From Toxoplasma gondii ME49 (taxonomy: Eukaryota; Apicomplexa; Conoidasida; Eucoccidiorida; Sarcocystidae), in NCBI RefSeq assembly GCF_000006565.2, contig NC_031478.1, forward strand, positions 4,674,212 to 4,738,211: a stretch of DNA of 64,000 nucleotides, written 5' to 3'. Numbering within the stretch: position 1 is the stretch's first letter; the number at the start of each line of letters is the position of its first letter. The notes under the pieces were generated by a model. The model was given only the letters and a program-made list of their open reading frames with translations. It did no database searches and was not told the DNA's origin. This document shows, piece after piece, positions 1-12,331 of the stretch. A program made the translations under genes and the position numbers.

Positions 1-150
1 TCAGCGTGGGTCGTTGTTTCGCGAATGTTCTGGCCAACGGCTCTTTGTATGCCAAGTTGGCTTGCCGTTTATAGTTTGTATCATAGTCACTCCACACATG
101 TTTTAGTTACATTTACGTGGCTGTAGGTCTGTGTTTCGCATCTCAGTTCT

Positions 151-3100
151 ATGAGTCAGGGCCGAGGAAAGGGCGGCCGTCTGCGCCGAATCGCATCCTC
201 TGATGATGAAGACTCCTCTCCTCGTCACTCCAGCTGTCTTCGGGCGGGCGCCCCGCCTCCAGGCAGCTCACTAGGGAAGAAAGTGTCTCCGGCTGTGGAA
301 GTGAAAAGGAGACCTCAGAACGAGCGTGGCGAGCGAAGGGAGGATGCGAAAAGTCGGTGCAAAAGCAAAGACGTAAAACAAAAGGCCGTGGAGGTTGTTG
401 ACGTGGACGATTTCCTTTCTTCGTCAGTCGACAAAGCAGTTGAAAAAGTCCTCACGCGTCCGCCTCAAAAGCCGACGCAGAGCCTCCAGACGGAGGAAAT
501 GGACGTCGATGAAGAAGACGAAGAACAAGAAGAGAAGGCGAAAGAAAGAGGAGAGGAAGAAGCAAAACGCTCATCTTGTCCCGGCAGACTCGACCGTGTC
601 GCTTCGAGCCCAAAAGGAAAACGCCCAGCGAACACGACAAGTCAGTGGACGAAGCTGGTGAGGTCGATGGAGCCCGAGCAGGTTCGGCAGAAGAGGAAGA
701 AGATGGAGGCCCGACAGAGTCCCGAAGTGCTCTCCAACAGTGAAGAGGAAATGCATGCGAGACCACGGAGGCCGAGGCAGAAAGACGACGAGGAAGAGGA
801 GTACGTTGAAAGCAGTGAGGAAGACGAAGAAAGTGAAGACGATGATGCAGACGAGAGTGAAGAGGAGGACACCAACGGGAGCCTGAAGGCCAAAGGCCGG
901 AGCAAATCACACAAGGAAGTTCAGAACCCGCCCTCGACGGCGATAGCGAGAAGTCCAACTGCGCCTTCTCCGTCTTCAGCGAGGAGCTGGCAGGCACAAC
1001 AGCAGAAACCGGAAGCGATGCCTGCCCCTGCCCAACTGTCTTCGACGGGAAAGCGCATGTACACGTCGAATTTAGAGGAAGGAAGCGAGCAAACGAGTAC
1101 ATGCTCTCCCTCTCCCAACAGGAAGAAGCGCAAAGTCGAAGAATCGGTCGTGCCTCTGACAAAAAAGGACAAGGAAGAAGGCTCGACAAATCCACTCGCA
1201 GGCTCCACGTCCTGTTTCGCAGGGAAAACCTTTGTTTTCACGGGAGTCCTCGATTCAATGGCTCGAGAAGAGGCCGTTTCCGCAGTCGTAGGAAACGGCG
1301 GCCGCTGCACGTCTGCGGTAAGAAGTGACACAAGAATCGGATCTTCACATAAATCTATGATATGTATCAACTTAAATGGCAGGTGAAGAGTTACCAGGTG
1401 TACGGGTGACGGTTGTAATTGTTCGCTGCTGACTGCGAGAGGTAGTGTCGACCGCGGAGCGAGGAGAGGTGGGCGTGTGACCATTTTCGCAGTTTCGTCC
1501 ACTTTTCGCTTTTTTTGGGAGCACGAACCCCCCAAATCGTCCTCCCAGATTTTGCGTGGGTGTGCTCTCCCTTTGTATATCGCCAGTCCTTTTCTCCAGA
1601 CGACGGAGAATCGAGCCTTTCCATATCTACGCCGTTTCCTCTCTCCTATCCGTAAAACCGGCGACGCAGCCACACGCGTACAAGAATATATATATATATG
1701 TTTATGTCTTTACGGGGCCGTGCATACAGAGGCTTTGTGTGTGTCGCCGTTCTGAAAACGATCTGAGACGCATTTCGATTCTCGGACTTCACCGGCCAAA
1801 CGTTACCCTACTTTCACTGTCCGCCAGGTCTCTGGGAGGACCGACTACCTCGTGGCAGGTGCCTTGTTGGAAGACGGCAGAGACGTGACAACTGGGTCGA
1901 AATATCGGAAGGCGCTCCAGTTGATGCATGACGGGAAGGGGAAGCAGAAAACGTCTCTCAAAATTTTGCATGAGCAGGAATTTCTTGCAATGCTGCCGGA
2001 GAACGCAGAGAAGAAGCCAACGTTGGAGGCGCGACAATTGCAAGAAGAGACAAGCCGACTCGAGAGTGCAAAAACTGTCAAGTCCGATGGAAGTGCTGAT
2101 GAACCGGATAGGCACCACAGTGACGAAAACAGTGGCACTCTTCTGTGGGCAGAAAAATACCGGCCGAAACGGGCAGACGACGTTGTAGGAAATCGCGAAC
2201 ATTTACGGACGCTGCAAACGTGGCTCGCAGACTGGGCCGACGTTTGTCTTCATGGTGAGCAAACACGGTGGAGGTAACGTGGCAGTACTCTCTGTGTTGC
2301 CTTTTCACTTCACCTCGCTCGACAAAAATCCAGTTCTGAATGTCGTATGACACGCACCTGCAGCAAAAGGACGCATTCGTGTCTCTGCACAGTCTTCAAC
2401 CACACACACATGCGTTGTCTTTGTTTACTTCGCGGTTCCCTTACTACCGTTGAGTGTGTTCGTGTCGGCTGTTCTCTTCCACAGGGATTAAAAAGAAGCC
2501 TCCCCCCCGTAGCTCCGCTCCTTCCTTCTCACCGTATGGGTTCGCCGTAAGCAGTTTCCTTCTCAGAGAAAAAAGATGTATATGCGTGCACGTGTCTGTT
2601 GATTTCTGCTCATCCATGCGCTCTGAACGTTTTCTTGCGCTCTCGTCTCCGCCTCTCAATTTATTCTCGTTTCTCTCTGTGTACATTACCGTTCTACTGT
2701 GCGCTTACTCATCAACGTCTTCTGTTTTCTGGTCCTCGTTTCTCTGCTGATATCCGGACCCGGCCGTCGTCTGAAAGTGTTTTGTATTCGTCGTCCTGTG
2801 GACTCACCGCATACCGTGTCCTACCGTCGTTCGCCTCTCGTCTTTCTTGTCATCCGTCACCGGAAGTTGTCGCGGGTCCTGTTCCTCACTTGCCCCCTGT
2901 GTCACTCTCTGTCTTCGGTCATCTTTGCTCTCATGGAGGGGTCCAATATTTCTCCGCACTTTTCTTTGTCTTCTCTCCTCTTCAGCCAACTATCAACTTA
3001 AACGCTCGTGCCGCTCTGCTAAGTGGCCCTCCAGGCATTGGGAAGACCACGGCGGCTCGCCTTGCGGCCGAAGCAGCAGGTTACGATGTACTTGAATACA

Positions 3101-3165
3101 ATGCGTCAGATGCGCGCAACAAAGCACATATCGAAGGTATGCAAGACCGTACACACCGACGGAGC

Positions 3166-3196
<31 letters not shown>

Positions 3197-6100
3197 TATA
3201 TAATATATATATATATAATATATATATATATATATGGAACTAGCTTCTCTGCAGTTGTGCGTCCGATGGTAGGAGCGGTACTGGCCGCATATCCATCTGT
3301 GTGTGTGTATTCGGTGGGCTTCATGGACCTGGCAAATACACCCACACGTGATAGGTTTACTCATAGAAACACGCATAGCATGGTTTACAGGTGCCCGCTT
3401 GCAGACAGTGAGAGGCGTATACGAGAGCGAGGTTGGGGTGCACCGTCTGTAGAATATGGACAGAAGGCCCAAAATGCCAATGCCTTGGCGGGGGAGTGAG
3501 AGCGCGTGCATGCTGTGGCTTTGATTTACTATGTTTCTGCTGCTGCGTGAGTGTTCCTGGCCGTCACTATCTTCGCATGTGTCTGTAGGAGTCTGCATCA
3601 TGCCCTGTGATTTTCTTCGTGTTTTCTGAAGAATGTTCTCGATGGAGGTGTTTGGCTGTACAGATATTGGGAATATGACGTCGGGCGGTCTCACCCTTCA
3701 CTCCTTTTTAGACCAGAAGAACGAGGCCTCGCGGGGATCACCAGGTGAGCTTGCATCTCTTCCGCCCCTCTTTGAAGTTCCACGTGTGCGTCTGTTACCA
3801 TGTCCTGTTGGTTGTCGCTTCCTACGATTGCGCCAGCATCACTGGTATCCGCGTGTGCGTTCTGGTATAAAGTCTTTCGTGTATCACGAAGTTTTGTCTC
3901 GTGCCATCTGTTCTAAGCTGGCTAGTCAGTCGATGCATTCCAGTCTTTCCTCCGACACTCTCTACAGCCTTTTTATGCATCCTGAATGATTCGCTTCGAG
4001 GGCAAGAGCACCGCACCATTCCATGTTTGAAAAGCTAGGGAGGTTGTTGTGGCGTGCTGTCTGGCGCTCACGGGATTTTTTGAGGTGTATCGTTGTTGCT
4101 TCTTTTCTGGTAGTGTTCAGTGCTGCTGCGGAACGATTAGCTGTGTTTACATCTACGTGTCTGTGCACGTCGTGGTGTTGTCAACGCATCGCTGCTTGTC
4201 TCGCAGCCGAACTGTCAAGATGCGTGTACACATGCATATCTGCATATTCGTATATTTGCGCTACATATATATACGCAAATGCACATTCATCCTCACGTAT
4301 AAGGCATATCGCATCTCCATGTGACCAACTCATGTCGGCGCCCTCGCGCTGTCTGCAGCACCGATGTGAGGGCACATGGGCTCAACTATATACATGTGAG
4401 CACCTTGCGCTTCCGCGTATGTCCACGAATTTTGAATGGCAAGCTCACTTTCGTTTTTTCAGGACGAAACGCAAAACGACCCATGGGCGCTTGCGTGCTC
4501 ATGGATGAAGTCGATGGCCTAAGTGGGGGAGATCGCGGCGGCGCCCAGGCGATAGTCAAGCTCATCGAGACCAGCAAATGTCCGATCATTTGCATCTGTA
4601 ATGATCGCATGCACCCCAAGGTAGTAGAAACGCGTGTGTTCAACTATGTCGGAACACGGCCATCTTCGCGTGCTTGGAAGCGCATGTAATCACATGGAGG
4701 TACAGGTGACCAAGTAGATTTGCCTGTTGCCGCATACCTGCGAGAATGTGGGGTTCGTCGTGTTCCGTGTCTCAGGTTCGAACCATTGCATCGAAGTGCC
4801 TGGATCTGCGCTTCCACCCTCCTCATATGGCAGCGCTGAGGTCTCGAGTGGAGAAAATCGCCGCTGCTGAGGACCTGTCCCTAGATCCGCAGGCGGTTGA
4901 CTATCTTTGTGAATCTGCAGGTCAGCGAGGCAAAAACAAACACAATAATGTGCACGCACAGAGAGGTTTCTCTCCAGAAATCCCGCTTCGAAGAATGAAG
5001 ACACCCAGCATGCGAACAGACACATTGTCATGTGTGTGTGGATGTGTGTCATGGTTTCCTTTCGGCACCAAGCGTATTTCGAGTTCCTCAACATTTGGTG
5101 TTAACGACATTGTTGAGGGGGTTTCACCCCCCTTTTCGCTTTTACGGGAAGGACCGCATGTCATCGTTGGCAACCGTGTTTGGGTTTTCAGGAGGAGATC
5201 TTCGCCAGATTCTTACCTCTCTCCAAATGATCGCCTACGAGACCAGGGAGAAGGCGAAAGAAAAAGACTGGAAAAGCCGGGAGGAGAAAGCAGACTTCAG
5301 CACCGGACTCAAAGATGAGCAGGTGTGTTCAGGTTTATTCTCGCATGTGTATTCAGCTGTGTGGATTCAGACGCTACCAAATAACGTAGTTTTTCGCGCC
5401 GAGGTTGCATGCGCGGTATCCATGTAAGGGCATATGTGAGGCGCTATGTACATAGGTAGGCACGGGTCTTGGAAGGTCAATCTCTTCTGTCTGTCTTTCT
5501 CTCGTTCATTGTTCTCTGGTGAACTGGGTCTTGCCAACCGCGACAGGTTATGCACGGCCCTTTTGAATGCTGCAAGCAACTTCTGGACGCTCATCAGTCT
5601 TCGAAACTTTCGCGTAGACAGAAACTCGACAAGTTTTTCAGCGACTACGATTTAATTCCTCTCCTCATACAGGTTCGTTCAGGTTTCGATGCCGCAACCA
5701 AAGAAGGGGAAGCCCGCAAGTGTTCGGCAGAGGCCACTGACAGAATGCACTATATCCAACGGTGCCATACGATCACTAGTTTTGTTTTAGGTTCTACTCG
5801 TCACTATAAAACAAATTAACAGATGCCAGTGCGCCACCTCCACTTGCATCCTTGTTGGTGTTCAAAAAGAGCTGCTGCAAGACCACTGTCGCACTTTCGG
5901 GGATGTACGACAACCTGAGCGGTCGTTTGGCATTACGTCGATTTCCGTGCAACTTACATCATCTGACCTGTTCCGATTGTGGACGCAATTTGTATCGTGT
6001 CTTACAAATCGTTTCTCATTCTGTTGTAGCTTTATTTTTAGTGCTGTAAATTTGTAAATAGTAAATATGTAAGCCTTTGTGTTGGCTGTGTCACGCTCTG

Positions 6101-7520
6101 GTGCTTTACAAGAACAGAAGTGTCGCTTGATGGGCGCATACGTGGAGGAGTCTATATCTCGGTACCATCTGTACCAAGTATTCACATAGGTCTATACTTT
6201 TGCGTTTGTAGGTGTGTATGTGAAGTCATGGGTAAGTGTAAAAGGTCCAAGTGAACTGGTGACGATCTCGTCTGCTGCTATTCACATTCCGTGTGTTTAT
6301 GTTTTGTGGTTCAGGAAAATTACTTGGAAGCGTTTCGCCAAGGAATGCAAAGAGGCTCATCACCCTCGGCAGAAAAGTTCTCCAGTCCTCACACATTCTC
6401 CATGACCAAGAAGACTTCCCTGTCGTCCGCTAGCTCACGTGTGGGGGTGTCAACGCAGCCAAATGATTGTTTCGTCATCAATCTTGTTGCTTCGGCTGCC
6501 TGCGACCTCGTTGAGGCAGATATTATGAACAACGTACTACGAGTGGTGCGTACCCTTTTTTCAGAGAAGCTACCGCTTTGTTCGGCGGCAGCTTGAACTC
6601 TTTCCCGTGCTTCGGTGCTTTAATAATACGTGCATATTCGTTTCTGTCTTACGATATGGTCTTCTATTTGTCTGTGCATGTCAGTAAACAGATTTTACGT
6701 GTAACAGCCGTTCACCAGTTCCCCTGCTGTTCGTGTTCGGTGGCACATAGAGAGAAACGCGCTGGCGTCGCACATGTTCAATAGGCACTATATCGGTATA
6801 TACGTGCTTGTCAAGTGTACGTGCGACCTTCGTGGTCGAAATTTAGAACGTAGGTAAGTTTAGGCATGTCCACAATACTCCATAGAATCGCATATGGATA
6901 ACTATGGTCGGGCTCTGTGTATGCTGTTCCGTGTACAAACTGCGGTTTTGTAAGACCATTCGAAAATTCCCGTAAATGCATGGTTTTTTATGAAAGCTAC
7001 AAAGTAACGCGTGCTTGCATATGTACACCGCAGCGCGTCTACACGGAGCGACTATGGGCCTATTATTTCCTCAGTACTCTTGTTAATGACATGTGCGCGT
7101 AAAAGCAGACCTCAGTACTAGTTCCTACACAGGGACATAATATGTCGTCGTGGTGTTCGTTAGCGCCCTCTTACTATGTGCATCAGACCCATCAGTTATA
7201 CGTACATGCATTTTATCTCCATTTAACTTTAGAAATGTTTTTCTGTGCATCTCTGGACAGAGCCAGCAGTGGGGAATGCTTCCAGATATAGGCTTTCTTT
7301 GCTGCGTTTCTCTTCCTGCCAAAGTAAGGAAAGAGCCATTTACGGACTGCGGCGCCTGCACATGCATTTCATTTTTTTCGACTTGATTGTGCGAGTACAG
7401 TAGTTCGCAGAAGTATGTTTTTTTTGGGAGGGGATGCTCCCTGCCGTTTTTGAACACTCGAGACGACGCGAGAGAGAAAAAGAGAGAGAAGTTAGAGCAC
7501 TTCACGGGAGAGGTTGACTA

Positions 7521-7570
<50 letters not shown>

Positions 7571-10402
7571 TACGCGAACAAAGTGTCATACCCCATGTGT
7601 TTCCTTGGTTTCTCTGAGTGTGGTTTGGGCAGCATAACAACTTACCTAACTACAATTGTAGAGATGTCTTTGGCAGTGCATGCTTGACTGTAGATTGGGC
7701 TTGTCACCCCGTAGTTTCATTTTCGCCTTTTTTCACTATTTTGACAGCGCGATGTACCTGCGTGAAAAGTTACGGAATAAAGAGAGCGTGCATCTGTTTT
7801 TTTCCCGTGTTTTCCTGGCTCCGCCCTTGGTTCAGGTCGAGAAGGCACAAGGGTTTCTAGGTCGAGTCCAATTTCCATCTTGGCTGGGACGCAACAGCAC
7901 TCAAACGAAGCATAAGCGATTGTTGACAGAACTGCTTCTTGTGCTTCTTAATCAGCTGCAATGTTGCAGCACGAGCAGTGGCCTCAAACTCTCTGGGTAT
8001 CTGGATGCTCTATACAGAAAGGTGCGTTCATATGAGAAGTTGTTTAATTGCATGACACTGGGAAGACGAGACACACCCATAGAGAACTTCAGCAAGGAGA
8101 GATAGTGAACAGGAAAACCAACTGAACTGATTTTTTTTTTCTCGGACCAACTGTCTTTCTTTGACTGTAACATGTTTTGAGCAGTATTCAGGTAACAAAC
8201 GGTTAAATGTGGGATTGTCTGGCTGCGCTATTTTGTTTTCCTTGCTGCCTCTTGCAGTGTGTAGGACCTCTCGTCCGCCTTAGTAAAGCTGACCCGAAAA
8301 TTGCGGTAGAGGCTGCCATGCAAGCGATGGCGGAGTATTCTCTTACGCGCGGGATGGTCGTCGACAATCTGAACTCTCTTCGCCTCAAAAATCAGGTAAC
8401 TGTTTTTGCGCGTGAGTTATGCAACCCTTATTCTGGCCGTATCGAAAAAAATTGACACTCCAGAAGGTCCACATTCAAGCATGCCTGGACGTGCTTGTTG
8501 CACATTGCAAGCGAAGTCGATGTACCTGTACACATGCGCTCACCGCTATACATGTAAATTTCATTAATATCAGCGTTAGTGTGTTCATGCGAATACATCG
8601 GAGAGATTCGCGAATGCTTTTATGTATTGTACTAGGTGTGTAGCTATCCGCGTCGGATCATTATGCGTTTCGTGCATTATAGTTTGTGAGAGCGTAATCA
8701 CATCCGAGTGATGCTTTTTCAATGATATTTCGAATTTGCAAGCCCTATGGCGAATTTGGTGTCTGTGTGTAAATGCGTGTGTGTGCGTTTACAAATACAT
8801 ATGAATGCGTGGAGCCGTCCATATATATACATATATGTGTTGATAGGGGGGCATCAATCCATCCCAGAAGATCACGAGAGTTCAAACCGTGTGCCTGTGA
8901 ATTCGTGGTTACTTCGTATGCATTGTTGAAGAAGGTTGCTCAAGCGGGTCGTGGCAGCGGTCACCTGGCTTGCCGCATTCGCATCTGCCCTAATTTGACT
9001 CTATTTTGTCTTACAGGAGCGACTGTACGACTCAATCGAGACCCGCGTGAAAAGCAGCTTCACGCGGATGTGCAATGCTGCAGCCAAGTGAGAAAAGAAA
9101 CGAGGAGTCTCCAGTTATGCGAGCGCTGTTTGTTCACGTACCTATATCCAAAGGGAGGCATATTGCGTTTCTCGACTGCTGGCTAGGCATGTAACTGTGA
9201 TTACAGATGGGTACTACGAAGTATTGGGATAAACAGACACAGGTAGATGGGCTAGCCAGGATATACGTATGGTGTCAGCTAGACTCAAAGGTTTATCTCT
9301 CATTGCCCGCTGGGAATGAAAAGTTCGGTGGATAGGCAAAAGGTGCTTAAACAAATAGCATGGAGTAGATAAGAAAATATTGGACATCCCGTCATCTTAT
9401 GTGTATCATGCTGTCACCTTAATTCTATATCCGTTACCGTCGCAGGCACGCATCATGTCACATAGATGTCTGCCTGCGCACACACTTTTAAACTGTTAAA
9501 AGAACTTTATGAGTATATGCGTTGCCTTGAGGACTCAAACTGCGTGTGCATGTTGCGTTCTTGGACGCAGTGGGGCTGATATTCGCATTTACGAGTAACT
9601 ACATGTATCTGTATGACTACACAGAAACATACGGGTACATTCCGTGTAACGAAGCCGAGCATCTATAGATGACGGCGTCGAGAAGTGAAGTCAGCCACTG
9701 TCAGACGTGTTTTTCCTTTTTCTAGGGCTTCCTCTGCGTTCATTGTGGAAGCGAGAAAAGGCAGAAACGCCAAAGCCGCCGCTGCAGAGGAGGTAGGCGT
9801 GTGTGGTAACCTGCGGGCTCTCCGGAACCGTCATGCAAACGCCTTGATTTCTTACCTATTTTGACCGTTGTTTTCTTTATGAAATCATGAGTGTTGCTGC
9901 CTTTAAGCAACCTCATCATCTTCAGATGTCCTTGCCTTCCCGCGCACGTCACAGCCACGAACTGATATACTCCGCTTGAACGGCTAATTAAGCACCAGAG
10001 CGAGATTCCTGGCAGAACAAAGACGATTCTAGGACCGTGAAATCGATCAGAAAGAGCAATGCATTTGTTCCGTTACTGTCTACTCCAGTCAGATTGGAAA
10101 CTGCTATTGCCGACGTATCACCCTGTGATGTTCCGTGTGTTGTCTCCCGCGTGCAGGAGCGGCAGGACGGTGAACAAGATATGGAGGTGACCACAACAGG
10201 TGAAGACAACGTCGATGCCGCAGACGAGGACGACGATGATCCTCTTCGCGATAGCTTTATTCTTTCGGCTGTTAAGGGGAAGAAGGAAATGAAGGGCGCT
10301 GCAGGACGAAGCCAGAGAGGCGGCGGGCCGAGATCCACACCAAGAGGAGAGAGCAATGCTGCCCGCCGTGGCAAGAAAGTCCGGTCAAAGGCAGCGACCT
10401 GA
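151..10402 (+). CDS. RFC1: Replication factor C subunit 1 (clamp-loader large subunit), 16 exons
   Basis: Large subunit of the RFC clamp loader, which opens PCNA and loads it on primed DNA in the nucleus using ATP. Exons read from splice sites and phase: 151-1317, 1828-2254, 2485-2546, 2986-3136, 3664-3744, 4463-4620, 4776-4920, 5192-5322, 5547-5672, 6315-6545, 7261-7323, 7836-8021, 8258-8395, 9017-9087, 9726-9792, 10157-10402. Together they give 3450 nt and 1149 residues ending in TGA, and every junction agrees in phase. Visible in order: a long acidic and basic low-complexity N-terminus; a BRCT domain split by intron 1; the RFC box WAEKYRPK near residue 495; Walker A GPPGIGKT (566-573); Walker B LMDEVDG (D644, E645); sensor 1 CND (675-677); then the RFC1-specific C-terminal domain with FPSWLG. 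The tail is acidic then basic. The start is the ATG at 151. The length matches eukaryotic RFC1, and the large subunit is favoured over small RFC subunits by the BRCT domain and the C-terminal domain. Exon 3 (62 nt) and the exon 10 donor are the least certain junctions. Confidence 0.93.
1200..1900 (+). other. RFC1 BRCT domain, split by intron 1
   Basis: Exon 1 ends with the first half of a BRCT fold (FAGKTFVFTGVLDS, then a GNGGRCTSA glycine turn). Exon 2 resumes in phase 0 at 1828 with VSGRTDYLVAG, the conserved 'TDYLV' strand. BRCT domains of RFC1 bind 5'-phosphorylated double-stranded DNA. The join is typical of RFC1 proteins: the GG-x-T segment is followed directly by V-S-x-x-T-x-Y-L-V. The intron (1318-1827) carries a short TA repeat near 1685-1700. 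Confidence 0.85.
2143..5322 (+). other. RFC1 AAA+ ATPase domain (exons 2-8)
   Basis: Contains the RFC box (WAEKYRPK), Walker A GPPGIGKTT in exon 4, the 'EYNASDAR' segment after it, Walker B DEVDG and sensor 1 CICND in exon 6, and the lid region SLDPQAVDYL leading to GGDLRQILTSLQM across exons 7-8. This is the order seen in clamp-loader ATPases. A serine-rich linker of about 30 residues (exon 5, DIGNMTSGGLTLHSF) sits between the P-loop half and Walker B, as in RFC1 rather than the small subunits. Confidence 0.9.
3166..3235. repeat. (TA)n microsatellite in RFC1 intron 4
   Basis: About 70 bases of alternating T and A, interrupted three times by an AA dinucleotide that breaks the tract into four TA runs. 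It lies just inside intron 4, 30 bases after the donor. The plus-strand tract should be unstable and able to form cruciforms; no coding role is visible. Confidence 0.95.
7519..7567. repeat. (TA)n microsatellite in RFC1 intron 11
   Basis: Nearly perfect TA dinucleotide tract with one C substitution (TACATA) near the middle, inside the intron between the exons ending at 7323 and starting at 7836. It resembles the tract in intron 4. Confidence 0.95.
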
Positions 10403-12331
10403 GGAAAGCACGCTGGCAAACGGTCCAGTGGTTTGTAGTAGACTCCCATAATTTTATGTCAGCGTCTGCGTCTCGCCTGTTTTCGTGTTGATATTCTTTC
10501 CAGGGGAGGTGATCGAGATGGCGTGTGGCCGAGGCACTTCGAGAGTTTCTCACTTTCTGTATCAGATAATGGCTGCCGATTGGCCGCTTGTTGTGGTGCG
10601 TACCCGAACACGTCGTTAAGTGCGGAAGTCTAGCTGGTCGTCTCCTTGTTGTAGAGTGGGGTGAGAGATACACACCACCAAATTGAAGTTCGTGGAGTGG
10701 AAATGAACAGTCACTGCAGGGCGTGCCGTGGCGGCACTCTCATGTTCATCGCACATTGATCTTAGGAGTCATGTCAACGATTCTTCGCTTGATCTACTTT
10801 TTGTCGAGCCGCGAGGGTCTGAAAGTTCCAGCTGCTCAAAGCTGCACTCGAGTTTTTGGCTTACGGTATCACAATGCAAGGCCTCATCATGTCTTGTCAT
10901 TTATTGTACTCTAGTGGTGAACGTAATAGATGTACTCGAGTGCTGGCTGCACTACTGTTATCCATCTTTTGATCGCTGCTGAATCCAGAGTGAAGAAAAT
11001 CCGATTTTCGCCAACAGCATGGGGCTCCTTCAGTCTCAGTCCTGGTAATCAAAAGTTCGCGTCAGTGTGCAAACTAAAGTTCCACCTGGCTAGCACAATG
11101 AGGCATGAAGCGGAACAGTAGTGCGAAGTCATTAGATTCAGGGGAGTTGGTGAGACACACAGCAGTTCGCGTTTCTGTGTGCATTAAGTTTTGGAGGAAA
11201 CGCGTAATCGCGCACTGTCTTTCCTTGGGAGGACTTCGGCGACAGTAATGAAACACCGGTCTCGGTAATGCACAGTCAACACCCTGGCGGGGTCGCAACG
11301 ATTTTACCTGCTATGTAGTTTCAACGGTGCATACCAAATGGTTTTTGTCTGCGTAACGGTAAAATGTGTTTCGTATGATATAGACAGTTTATGTAGACGT
11401 GAGCCATAACGTCGTGGAGGAGAGGAACTTAGATCTCTGAAACGCTTAGGTTCACAGGAGAGACCGGAGATCCTTTTAGCGTCTCTCGAGGTCACGCCTT
11501 GGCTTGTACAATAGCGTGCTGGTCTGTGTTTTTGTTGTCAACGGCGGTTGACAGTTTATCTTACAGCAGTGCGGACTGCGTCGTAACTACCTGGCCGCAG
11601 CAGTAAACTTCGGTGACGTGTTCTTACTCATGTTTGTCGGCAGCACCATCACCGGCATTCGGCGACCTTGTCTGTTGCTGTGAAAGTGTTACCAGAAAGG
11701 GAGACCCCTTGCAGAGTGCCACAATCAGCATTCGTTGCGTGTTCCATCTCTGCATTTGCAGTAATCGAACACCGTAACGGCGTAGCAGCTACAGTTATGT
11801 ACCCGCGGAGCGCCAGCTACACATTTAGCATACCTTTCTGAAGCTAGCTGTAAGCCCGTACTCCATGCAAACTTTCTGAAAAGAAGGGTCTAAGGGGGGG
11901 GGGAAAAGGGCTATGAGTGGTTTCGCCTTGACTGTTTTCAGCAGACAGCAATACCGTACACCATAAGAACTAGGAAAAGGTGAATGTATGCTAGCACCCA
12001 GAGTGTATTCGAACGTGCACTGCCTTTTAGACAGAAAGTCATCCGATACGAACGAGTTGCACCTGCCGCAAGATCCTCAAAGGAACAAAAGCGTAGCCCT
12101 TAACCATGCACTGCCTATAATCCTTGCGTCTGGATGCCAAGCACGGCATCCGTGAAGTGGCTCCCTACCGCAGCTAGGCAGCAGTATTTAACGGCCGCGA
12201 AGGAGCAAATGTTCCATCACTACAGGACAGTAGTTCAAACAGCAAAGTACCTACTCGCCTCCAGATGCAGACCAACCGGGTCTCATCCCCACAAAGCTGA
12301 AGAGCCAGCAACAGGCCTGCGAAAGCATGAT
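10403..12331. other. Intergenic region between convergent genes
   Basis: Lies between the RFC1 stop and the stop of the minus-strand gene, so it should hold two 3' untranslated regions. Open frames are short and show no recognisable protein. A run of ten G residues at 11894-11903 is the only notable low-complexity tract. I see no tRNA-like or other RNA gene. Confidence 0.7.

Noticed and set aside
452..1195. Minus-strand frame of 247 codons opposite RFC1 exon 1
   Set aside because: It is a shadow of the acidic and basic repeats of RFC1 (Ser/Leu-rich mirror composition), with no domain and no splice context.
3633..3663. ATG at 3633 as part of RFC1 exon 5
   Set aside because: An acceptor before it would break phase with exon 4. 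The acceptor at 3662-3663 keeps phase and gives the expected linker.
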